NCBI GenBank assembly: GCA_963724365.1
Contig: CAVRUR010000008.1
Span: 30,155-94,154 of the forward strand
Source of the DNA: JALORV01 sp963724365
GTDB lineage: Bacteria > Pseudomonadota > Gammaproteobacteria > Burkholderiales > Burkholderiaceae_F
Length of the DNA stretch: 64,000 nucleotides
Direction of reading: 5' to 3'
Part shown: piece by piece, positions 39,629 through 47,260 of the stretch
How the letters are laid out: every line of letters begins with the position of its first letter
How positions within the stretch are numbered: position 1 is the first letter of the stretch
Program-made: the position numbers and the translations under genes
Notes under the pieces: model-generated
What the model was told of the DNA's origin: nothing
The model's database searches: none
The model's input: the letters and a program-made list of their open reading frames with translations, nothing else

Positions 39629-40246
39629 CTACTGCGGCGTTCGGCCCCACAGTTCCTTGAGGCGCGCGTCACGGCCGCAGCCCGTGCGGTAGTAGCGGTA
39701 GCGGATCGGATTCTTCAGGTAGTAGTCCTGGTGGTATTCCTCGGCCGGATAGAACGTCGTCGCCAGCGTGATCTCGGTGACGATCGGCGCCTTGAACGGC
39801 TTGCTCATCTGCCGTGCGGCCTTCGATGCTTCGGCTTCCTTCAACTGCTTCTGATCGAGCGGAAAAATGCCGGAGCGGTATTGCGATCCGACATCGCAGA
39901 ACTGCTGATCCTTCACCGTCGGATCGATCGTCGGCCAGAACTTCTCGAGCAGTTGCGCATAGCTGACGCGGGCCGGATCGAAGACGATTTTCACGGCCTC
40001 GGTGTGGCCCGTACCGCCGGCCGATACTGCGCTGTAGGTGGGGTTCGGAACGCGGCCGCCGATGTAGCCCGACGTGGTCTCGAGTACCCCGTCGACCTTG
40101 TCGAAGTCAGCCTCGACACACCAGAAGCAGCCGCCGGCGAAAATTGCGGTCTCCGTCCGTGGCGGCGCGTCGGCCTTGGGTTGCGCGCCCACCGCAGAGG
40201 CCCACACGACCGCCAGGATCCATGCCCAGCGCAGGGTCCGCATCAT
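39629..40246 (-). CDS. msrA: Exported peptide methionine sulfoxide reductase MsrA
   Basis: 205 residues from ATG 40246 with a signal peptide (cleavage near VGA-QP), so it repairs methionine-S-sulfoxide in the periplasm. Active site GGCFWC has the nucleophile C40 and C43. GYIGG, GGTGHTEAV and the C-terminal YHQDYYLKNP are the usual MsrA blocks. Its ATG overlaps the msrB stop by four bases (ATGA), so the two are translationally coupled. Confidence 0.93.
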   Translation of the reverse strand: MMRTLRWAWILAVVWASAVGAQPKADAPPRTETAIFAGGCFWCVEADFDKVDGVLETTSGYIGGRVPNPTYSAVSAGGTGHTEAVKIVFDPARVSYAQLLEKFWPTIDPTVKDQQFCDVGSQYRSGIFPLDQKQLKEAEASKAARQMSKPFKAPIVTEITLATTFYPAEEYHQDYYLKNPIRYRYYRTGCGRDARLKELWGRTPQ

Positions 40247-40737
40247 GCGGCCCCGGCATCGAACTTCAGGCACACGCCGTTGTTGCAGTAGCGTTTGCCG
40301 GTCGGCCGCGGCCCGTCATTGAACACATGGCCGTGGTGACCGCCGCAACGCGCGCAGTGGTACTCGGTGCGTGGAAAAATCAGCGTGTAGTCGGTGCTGA
40401 CTTCGAACGCCCCGGGCAAAGTCTCGAAGAAACTCGGCCAGCCGGTGCCGCTGTCGTACTTCATCGCACTCGTGAACAGTGGCAGGTCGCAGGCCACGCA
40501 CTTGAACGTCCCGCGCCGCTTCTCGGTGTTCAGCGGGCTGGTGAACGGGGGCTCGGTGCCGTCCCGGCGCAGGACACGGTACTGGTCGGAAGTCAGCCGC
40601 TGGCGCCACTGCGCGTCGGTCAGGACGAGCTTGTCGGTGCGTTCGGACGCAGCGCCCGGCGCGGCGAAGGCCGGAACGGCTCGCGCAAACAATCCACCCA
40701 GGAACAAACGGGACAGCAGATGGCGTCGTGACATCAT
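40243..40737 (-). CDS. msrB: Exported peptide methionine sulfoxide reductase MsrB
   Basis: 164 residues. The N-terminus SRRHLLSRLFLGG with a following hydrophobic stretch looks like a Tat or Sec signal (AFA-AP near 25). Zinc ligands C80/C83 (CVAC) and C128/C131 (CARC) and the nucleophile C151 in RYCNNGVCLKF are present; C156 is an extra Cys near the site. MsrB reduces the R-sulfoxide epimer, complementing msrA downstream. Together they form a periplasmic repair pair. Confidence 0.93.
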   Translation of the reverse strand: MMSRRHLLSRLFLGGLFARAVPAFAAPGAASERTDKLVLTDAQWRQRLTSDQYRVLRRDGTEPPFTSPLNTEKRRGTFKCVACDLPLFTSAMKYDSGTGWPSFFETLPGAFEVSTDYTLIFPRTEYHCARCGGHHGHVFNDGPRPTGKRYCNNGVCLKFDAGAA

Positions 40738-40850
40738 GGACTTTCCTCGGTCATGGATCTGAAGGACCCCGATTGCGCGGGACAGTTCCCGCCATCGGTC
40801 CTACCGCGATTGGTCGCCAGGCGCGTGCAGTCCTTACAGCATCACGGCGG

Positions 40851-40867
40851 CGGAACGTGGCGTTCCG
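40851..40867 (-). terminator. Small hairpin after the AraC gene
   Basis: Perfect 7-bp stem CGGAACG-TGG-CGTTCCG, 19 bases past the stop of the minus-strand AraC-type gene and ahead of msrB. No T tract, so function as a terminator is doubtful. Confidence 0.3.
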
Positions 40868-40885
40868 TCCGGAATAGGGGCCTTC

Positions 40886-42007
40886 CTAGGATCGGCCGTG
40901 TGCCGACGGCCCTGCGCCCAAGGCAGGCACCGCGCGATAGCGGGCCGGCGTGTCGCCGGACCAGCGGCGAAATGCGCGCGTGAACGACGACGCATTGGAA
41001 TAGCCCAGCGACGAGGCAATGCGCGGAAGGGGGATCCGGGTCAGGTGCAACAGGTGTCGCGCCGCGTCGAAGCGGACATGGTCCAGCACATTCTGGAACG
41101 TGGTACCGCGGCGCATGAGGCGCCGGTTCAATGTGCGTCGGTGCATGTCGAGCATCTGTGCGGCGTGATCCCCGGTGGTATCGCCGCGCAGCAACTGGAT
41201 CCGCAGCGTCCGCCGCAGTCGGTTCAGCAGATTGTGCCGCCCGGCCGCTTCGAGCATTGCCGTGAGTTCCCGCAGCCGCGCGGGGTCTGCGCCCGCGATC
41301 GGCTGCTGCATCACGTCGGCGCCAAAGCGCATCGCGCTGTTCACGCAATCGAACACGACAGGCGCCGGGAATGTACGCCGGTAAGGCGCGATGTCCGCCG
41401 GAGCTTGACGGGACAATTCAATGCCTCGTGGCTGGAACTGACCCCCGCACAATTCGCGCACGCCGCTGAGCATCTGCGCCATCGCCAGGTCGTGGATCTG
41501 CTCGCAGCCGCGCAGCCCCGCGTGGTAGATCGCGTACCCGAAAGTGATCTCGTCATTGTCCTGGAACAGGTACACCGCGCCGCCGCCGCTATAAAGGTGC
41601 TGATTGACGGAGAACGTGCACAGCGCTTCGCCCACCGTCGCCGAATTTCGGGCGATCTCGGCCAGGATGCCCAGATACGACAGGGAAGCACGCTGGCCCA
41701 GCAACAGACCGAAATAATCACATCCGGTGCGCTCGGCGCAGCTCGCGAGCAAGGACCCGACCGCGGCGTAGGGGACGCGTGCATCAGGGTTCGCCATCGA
41801 CTGGAGCTCTAGCCCATGCGCGGCGAGCAACGGAACAGGATCGACCTGAAACTCCTGCAGCAGTCCGGCGAGCGCCACAAACACGCCGACACGTTGCTCG
41901 GCTTCGCTCCCGGCGGGTGCGGGCAAGGTCACTTCCGGGCGCCCCGCCGGTGTCGGGATGACATTTGCCTGAGAGTCGGATTTCACGTCGGTGCGCTCCC
42001 GCGCCAT
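40886..42007 (-). CDS. AraC family transcriptional regulator
   Basis: 373 residues. An Arabinose_bd-type N-terminal domain (FQVDPVPLLAAHGLE, AVGSLLASCAERTGCDYFGLLLGQ, then ILAEIARNSATVGEALCTF) is followed by a C-terminal HTH_18 pair (DMHRRTLNRRLMRRGTTFQNV and IASSLGYSNASSFTRAFRRWSG). The ATG at 42007 is preferred; the open frame upstream is Arg-rich and lacks family content. It is divergent from the ABC binding-protein gene (130 bases), so it probably controls the catabolic block at 42.1-49.8 kb in response to its substrate. Confidence 0.88.
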   Translation of the reverse strand: MARERTDVKSDSQANVIPTPAGRPEVTLPAPAGSEAEQRVGVFVALAGLLQEFQVDPVPLLAAHGLELQSMANPDARVPYAAVGSLLASCAERTGCDYFGLLLGQRASLSYLGILAEIARNSATVGEALCTFSVNQHLYSGGGAVYLFQDNDEITFGYAIYHAGLRGCEQIHDLAMAQMLSGVRELCGGQFQPRGIELSRQAPADIAPYRRTFPAPVVFDCVNSAMRFGADVMQQPIAGADPARLRELTAMLEAAGRHNLLNRLRRTLRIQLLRGDTTGDHAAQMLDMHRRTLNRRLMRRGTTFQNVLDHVRFDAARHLLHLTRIPLPRIASSLGYSNASSFTRAFRRWSGDTPARYRAVPALGAGPSAHGRS

Positions 42008-42137
42008 TTGCTGCACGTCCGTGTCAGCATAGTCGCTGCACTGCTGCAGTTGCAGGATATTGCAGCCCCGCCCGATTGACCAGCCGCCGCCGTTGCGCCG
42101 GCGTCGAACCGCACTTGTCCTATAGTGCCTTCTGCCG

Positions 42138-43766
42138 ATGACACGAACGTTGCCCATGATGCCTGCGCGCCCCGACCGCGCGTATCGCCACCTGCAGGCA
42201 TTGGCCCGCGCCGTGCTGGCCTGTTTCCTCCTGGCGTTAGCGTGGCCGGCACCCGCTGCCGCCCAGACCGTGCGGATCGCGAGTGCCTTCGATCCCAACT
42301 CGCTCGACCCGCATGCGCTGGCACTGCTGTACCAGACGCGCATCGTCACGCAGATCTACGAAGGCCTGGTTAACCGCGACCGCGACTTCAGGCTCGAGCC
42401 TTCACTCGCCGTCTCTTGGCAACCGCTCGATCCGAAGACCTGGCGCTTCAGGTTGCGTCCGGATGTCAGGTTTCACGACGGCACGCCCTTGACTGCCGAA
42501 GACGTGGTCTTCTCGATCGAGCGTGCGCTGGCCAAGACGTCACAGCGCGCCTTCCAGCTGCGGGGCGTCACCGGCGCACGGAAGGTCGACGCGCTGACCG
42601 TCGACATCACGCTGGCGGCGCCCGACGCGGTGCTGCCGGAAAAGATGTGGCTGATCGCGATCATGAGCAAGTCATGGGCCGAGAAGCACGGCGTCCTGCT
42701 GCCGCAGGACTACAACGGCAAGCAGGAAACCTATGCGGTCCGCAATACCAATGGCACCGGCCCCTACCGGCTGAAGAGCTACGACCCGGACCAGCGCGCG
42801 GTGCTGGTGCGCAATCCGGAGTGGTGGGGTCGCGCCGCGAAGGACACCGGCAACGTGCAGGAGGCCGTGTACGTGGTGATCCAGTCGGACGCGACGCGGC
42901 TGGCGGCGCTGGCGTCCGGCCAGGTCGATTTCGTGATCGATCCACCGTTTCAGGACGTCGCTCGGCTGAAGGCGGACAAGTCACTGACGCTGGTCGAGAC
43001 GACCGACATCGGCACGCAGTACCTGGGCTTCGACCAGAGCCGCGCTGAACTGCAGTTCGGTGAGGCGCGCGGCAATCCGTTCAAGGACCTGCGCGTGCGC
43101 CGTGCCATTGCGCAGGCGATCGACATCAATCTGATCATCCAGAAGGTGCTGCGCGGGCAGGCCGTACCCGCTGGTGCACATCTGTCGAAACTGGTCGACG
43201 GCTACGTACCGGAACTGGAAAGGCGACTGCCCTTCGATCCAGCCGCCGCGCGCGCCGAACTGAAGCAGGCCGGCTATCCCGACGGCTTCGCTGTGACGCT
43301 CGATTGCGTCAACGTAACGTACCGGGCCGCCGTATGCCAGGCCATCGCCGTGATGCTGGCGCAGGTGGGGATCCGCGTGACTTTCCAGCCGTCGCCGAGC
43401 GCAACCTTCTTTCCCAAGCTGACGCAGGCAACCGCGAGCTTCTTCGAATTCGGCTGGACGCCGGGTGGCGACCCGTGGGCTTCGATGAACTCGATCGTGC
43501 GCACGCACGACGGTGCCGGCAGCGGCCAATTCAACGGCGGCCGGTACTCGAACCCGAAGCTCGATCAACTCATCGACGGCATCCGCGTGGAACCCGACCT
43601 CGCCACGCGTCGACGCATGGTCGGCGACGCGCTGCGCGTGATGCACGACGACTTGCCGCTGATACCGCTGTATCGGCGCAAGCTCGCCTGGGCGATGCGA
43701 CCCACCATGAGCGTCTCGCAGTGGCCGAACGACGTGCTCGAACTGCGCTGGACGCGCATCAACTGA
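42138..43766 (+). CDS. ABC transporter substrate-binding protein (SBP_bac_5 family)
   Basis: 542 residues with a signal peptide (AAA-QT near residue 34). Family 5 (peptide/opine/nickel type) pattern: FDPNSLDPHALALLYQTRIV, YEGLVNRDRDFRLEPSLAVSW, WRFRLRPDVRFHDGTPLTAEDVVFS near the N-terminus. No permease or ATPase genes are adjacent, so it must share a membrane complex encoded elsewhere. First gene of a run continuing into the alcohol dehydrogenase (18 bases). Confidence 0.92.
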   Translation: MTRTLPMMPARPDRAYRHLQALARAVLACFLLALAWPAPAAAQTVRIASAFDPNSLDPHALALLYQTRIVTQIYEGLVNRDRDFRLEPSLAVSWQPLDPKTWRFRLRPDVRFHDGTPLTAEDVVFSIERALAKTSQRAFQLRGVTGARKVDALTVDITLAAPDAVLPEKMWLIAIMSKSWAEKHGVLLPQDYNGKQETYAVRNTNGTGPYRLKSYDPDQRAVLVRNPEWWGRAAKDTGNVQEAVYVVIQSDATRLAALASGQVDFVIDPPFQDVARLKADKSLTLVETTDIGTQYLGFDQSRAELQFGEARGNPFKDLRVRRAIAQAIDINLIIQKVLRGQAVPAGAHLSKLVDGYVPELERRLPFDPAAARAELKQAGYPDGFAVTLDCVNVTYRAAVCQAIAVMLAQVGIRVTFQPSPSATFFPKLTQATASFFEFGWTPGGDPWASMNSIVRTHDGAGSGQFNGGRYSNPKLDQLIDGIRVEPDLATRRRMVGDALRVMHDDLPLIPLYRRKLAWAMRPTMSVSQWPNDVLELRWTRIN

Positions 43767-43784
43767 ACCGGATCGTCACTATTC

Positions 43785-44918
43785 ATGACTATCACCCGCT
43801 TTTCCTTCCCGACCACGATCCACTTCGGACCCGGCGCGCGCCTGCTGGTCGGCGCGCACCTGCGCGAGCTCGGCCTGCGGCGGCCACTGGTGGTGACCGA
43901 CCGCGGACTGGCCATGCTGCCGGTGCTGGCGGAGTTCATGCAGCATCTTGCATCGGGCCTGGATGCCTCGGTCTACTCGGGAGTACACGGCAATCCGACC
44001 GCGCCGCAGGTGACTGAGGGCGTGACTGCGTACAAGCAGCACCGCGCCGATTGCGTGGTCGGCTTCGGGGGCGGTGCGGCGCTCGATGTCGCCAAGGTGG
44101 TGGCTGCCATGGCGGTCCACGACGGCGACGTCATCGAGTACGCGTGGGACCACCCCAGGGTGCGGCCGCTGTCGCACCCATTACCGCCCTTCTTCGCGCT
44201 GCCGACCACCAGCGGCACCGGCTCGGAAGTCGGCCGCTCGAGCGTCGTGAGCGAAACCGACACACACGTCAAGCGGGTGATCTTCTCGCCCAAGCTGCTG
44301 GCGCGCGAAGTGTTTGCGGATCCGGAACTCACGCTCGGGCTGCCACCGGCGGTGACCGCCGCCACCGGCATGGACGCGCTGACGCACAACATCGAGAGCT
44401 ATCTGTCTCCGGCCTATCACCCGCTGTGCGACGGCATCGCGCTCGAGGGTGTGCGCATCGCCGCACGCGCGCTGCCGATCGCGGTGCGCGACGGCAGCAA
44501 CCTGCAGGCGCGCGCCGACATGATGATGGCCTCGATGATGGGGGCGATCGCGTTCCAGAAGGACCTCGGCGCGGTGCACTCGTGCGCGCATGCGCTCGGT
44601 GCCGTGTGCGACCTGCACCATGGCCTGGCCAATGCGCTGATGCTCGAACCAGTGATGCGCTTCAACGCCGAAGCAGTGCCGACCAGGTTCGCGGAACTGG
44701 CGCATGTCGCCGGCCTTGCTTCCACGGAAGACTTCGTGCCGTGGCTCGCACGGCTGAAACGCGAGATCGGCATCCAGCCGACGCTGGCCGACGTCGGTGT
44801 AAAACGTGAGCACGTCCCGCGGCTGGTCGAGCTGGCGGTCAAGGATGTCTGCCACCAGACCAATCCGCGGCCCTGCACCGCCGCCGATTTCGAGCGCTTC
44901 TTCGAGCAGGCCTTCTGA
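43785..44918 (+). CDS. Iron-containing alcohol dehydrogenase
   Basis: 377 residues, group III ADH. NAD-binding GFGGGAALDVAKVVA near 95-109, PTTSGTGSEVGRSSVVS near 140-156, then metal ligands in TGMDALTHNIESY and DLGAVHSCAHALGAVCDLHHGLANA (Asp and three His). Oxidises an alcohol or reduces an aldehyde; substrate unknown. The stop overlaps the next start (TGATG), so it is coupled to the peptidase C26 gene and, through it, to the aldehyde dehydrogenase. Confidence 0.92.
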   Translation: MTITRFSFPTTIHFGPGARLLVGAHLRELGLRRPLVVTDRGLAMLPVLAEFMQHLASGLDASVYSGVHGNPTAPQVTEGVTAYKQHRADCVVGFGGGAALDVAKVVAAMAVHDGDVIEYAWDHPRVRPLSHPLPPFFALPTTSGTGSEVGRSSVVSETDTHVKRVIFSPKLLAREVFADPELTLGLPPAVTAATGMDALTHNIESYLSPAYHPLCDGIALEGVRIAARALPIAVRDGSNLQARADMMMASMMGAIAFQKDLGAVHSCAHALGAVCDLHHGLANALMLEPVMRFNAEAVPTRFAELAHVAGLASTEDFVPWLARLKREIGIQPTLADVGVKREHVPRLVELAVKDVCHQTNPRPCTAADFERFFEQAF

Positions 44919-45754
44919 TGAGCCAGCGGCCGACCATCGGCATTTCGGCGTGCTTCTTCCATGCCGATCCATCGCGCCCGATCTTCACCGGCAAGACGTT
45001 GCAGTACGTCGAGCAATCGATCGTGCACTGGGTGCAGTCGTCCGGCGCGTTGGCGCTCGTGATTCCGTCGCCCGAAGGGCCGACACAGCGTGGCGATGTC
45101 TCTCTCGTCGACTACGCAGAACTGCTCGACGGACTCGTGCTCGAAGGCGGATCTGACATGTGGCCGGGCAGCTACGGCGAGGAGCCGCTGCGACCCCAGT
45201 GGGGTGGCGATCGTATCCGCGACGAATACGAGATCGCGCTGTTGCGCGCTTTCGTCGACGCGGGCAAGCCGGTGCTCGGCATCTGCCGCGGCCTGCAGGT
45301 GATCAACGTCGCGTTCGGCGGAACACTTTTCCAGGACATCCAGACCCAGCTCCCAGGCGCCATTGAACATCGCAATGCCAAGCTCTACGACCAGAACTTC
45401 CACACGATCGAGTTCGTGCCGGGGACGCGACTGGCCGACCTGTATCCCCATCCGGGGTTCAAGGCGCCTGACCGGCCGCACCCCCACTTCGTGGTCAACA
45501 GCGTGCATCACCAGGGCATCCGCGAACTGGCACCGTTTTTCAGTGTTGAGGCCCGCTGCCCGAACGACGGCGTGATCGAGGCGATCCGCTACGACACCTC
45601 GCGCGGCCCGATCCAGTCGTATGTCGCGGCAGTGCAGTGGCATCCGGAATTCCACGACTGGACCAATACATCGTTGCTTTCCGGCGACCCCTTGCTCACC
45701 GACTTCATCGCCGCTGTGCGCAGCGCTCGACGCGACACCACCTCGACATGCTGA
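44918..45754 (+). CDS. Peptidase C26 / gamma-glutamyl-GABA hydrolase-like
   Basis: 278 residues, class I glutamine amidotransferase fold of the PuuD type. Nucleophile Cys in GICRGLQVINV, and the His-Glu pair in VQWHPEF near the C-terminus; the N-terminal PTIGISAC and DGLVLEGGSD blocks are typical. PuuD frees a product from a gamma-glutamyl group in the putrescine route. Its coupling to an aldehyde dehydrogenase (7-base overlap) and Fe-ADH suggests a similar amine route. Confidence 0.9.
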   Translation: MSQRPTIGISACFFHADPSRPIFTGKTLQYVEQSIVHWVQSSGALALVIPSPEGPTQRGDVSLVDYAELLDGLVLEGGSDMWPGSYGEEPLRPQWGGDRIRDEYEIALLRAFVDAGKPVLGICRGLQVINVAFGGTLFQDIQTQLPGAIEHRNAKLYDQNFHTIEFVPGTRLADLYPHPGFKAPDRPHPHFVVNSVHHQGIRELAPFFSVEARCPNDGVIEAIRYDTSRGPIQSYVAAVQWHPEFHDWTNTSLLSGDPLLTDFIAAVRSARRDTTSTC

Positions 45755-47115
45755 CCGTTATCAATCCCGCGAACGGCCGCGTCATTGCCGAACTCTCCGA
45801 AGACACGGCCGACGCGGTCGCCTCCGCCTACCGAAGTGCGCGCGCCGCCCAGGCAGACTGGGCCGCGCAGCCGCTGACCGCACGCATCGAGACGATTCGC
45901 CGCTTCCGCGGCGAACTGGTGCGCGATCTCGATCGGCTCGCTGCGATCCTGACCTCGGAAGTCGGCAAGCCGATCCGGCAGTCACGCAACGAAATCAATG
46001 GCGTGCTCGGCCGCATCGATTTCTTCCTCGCCGAGTCCGAACGTACGCTGGCACCGCGCCAGATCTTCGACGACAGCGGCATGCGCGAGGAGATCACGCA
46101 CGAGCCGCTCGGCGTGATCGCGAACATCTCGGCGTGGAACTATCCGTACTTCGTAGGCGCCAATGTCTTCGTGCCCGCACTGATCGCCGGCAACGCGGTG
46201 CTGTACAAGCCCTCGGAATACGCCACGCTGACGGGGCTCGAGATCGGCAAGCTGCTGCACATCTCGGGCGTTCCCCAGGACGCGTTCAAGGTGCTGATCG
46301 GCGGCGGTGCAGTCGGTTCGGCCCTGCTGGTGCAGCCGGTCGATGGCGTGTTCTTCACCGGCTCGCATGCCACAGGAGCGAAGATTGCGCAGAAGGTCGG
46401 ACCGCGCATGATCAAGCTGCAGCTCGAACTCGGCGGCAAGGATCCGATCTACGTCTGCGAGGACGTCGACATCGCGACCGCGGCGGCCTCGCTCGCCGAT
46501 GGCGCGATGTACAACACCGGGCAAAGCTGCTGCTCGGTCGAGCGCATCTATGTGCATGCGTCGATCCACGATGCCTTCGTCGACGCATTCGTCAATGAAG
46601 TACGCGGTTTCACAGTCAGTGACCCGACCGACGAGGCGGCTTACATCGGCCCGCTGACGCGGGCACCGCAGCTCGATGTGCTCGAGCGCCAGGTCGCCGA
46701 CGCAACCGCAAAGGGTGCGACGCTGCTGCTGGGCGGGAAGCGACTAACGGGACCAGGCAACTGGTTCGCGCCGACGGTGTTCAGTCATGTCGATCACTCC
46801 ATGGACCTGATGCGAGAGGAGAGCTTCGGCCCGGTCATCGGCATCCAGAAAGTGGCCGATGACGGCGAAGCAGTCCGGCTGATGAATCACACCGAGTACG
46901 GCCTGACGGCGGGGGTTTACACAAGGGACGAGGCGCGGGCCCACCGCCTCCTTGAGCAGGTCCATGCCGGCTCCGTTTACTGGAACTGCTGCGATCGTGT
47001 CAGTCCGCGCTTGCCGTGGAGCGGCGTCGGTCACTCCGGGATCGGGCTGACGCTGTCGACCTACGGCATCGAAACCTTCACGCGGCTGAAGGCGTGGCAC
47101 CTTAAGCGGGCGTGA
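45748..47115 (+). CDS. NAD(P)-dependent aldehyde dehydrogenase
   Basis: 455 residues from ATG 45748 (MLTVINPANGRVIAEL), which overlaps the upstream stop by seven bases. Catalytic Glu in LELGGKDPIYV, catalytic Cys in NTGQSCCSVERIYVH, the cofactor loop FFTGSHATGAKIAQKVG, and the PWSGVGHSGIG end are all present. Expected to oxidise the aldehyde made in the same operon to an acid, before or after gamma-glutamyl removal. Confidence 0.92.
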   Translation: MLTVINPANGRVIAELSEDTADAVASAYRSARAAQADWAAQPLTARIETIRRFRGELVRDLDRLAAILTSEVGKPIRQSRNEINGVLGRIDFFLAESERTLAPRQIFDDSGMREEITHEPLGVIANISAWNYPYFVGANVFVPALIAGNAVLYKPSEYATLTGLEIGKLLHISGVPQDAFKVLIGGGAVGSALLVQPVDGVFFTGSHATGAKIAQKVGPRMIKLQLELGGKDPIYVCEDVDIATAAASLADGAMYNTGQSCCSVERIYVHASIHDAFVDAFVNEVRGFTVSDPTDEAAYIGPLTRAPQLDVLERQVADATAKGATLLLGGKRLTGPGNWFAPTVFSHVDHSMDLMREESFGPVIGIQKVADDGEAVRLMNHTEYGLTAGVYTRDEARAHRLLEQVHAGSVYWNCCDRVSPRLPWSGVGHSGIGLTLSTYGIETFTRLKAWHLKRA

Positions 47116-47228
47116 AGGATGTACGCGACGCTGCGCGTCGCACGTGCATCCTTCACGGCACGGCCGCGCAGCGGCCGCTCAAGACTGACTTGAAGGGCTC
47201 GCTTCGGAGCGGCCGGGCGCTCGCCCTT
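47112..47228. repeat. Three stacked inverted repeats between ALDH and FAD oxidoreductase genes
   Basis: First: GTGAAGGATG (47112-47121) pairs with CATCCTTCAC (47147-47156), with an inner GCGACGC/GCGTCGC stem. Second: CGGCCGC-GCA-GCGGCCG at 47161-47177. Third: AAGGGC (47193-47198) pairs with GCCCTT (47223-47228), enclosing a GGCTCGCTTCGGAGC hairpin. The structures fill the whole intergenic space and end about 30 bases before the next start. No T tract; likely an mRNA structural or repeat element. Confidence 0.6.
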
Positions 47229-47260
47229 GCACAAGAGCAAGAACAACCGGGGAGACACGA

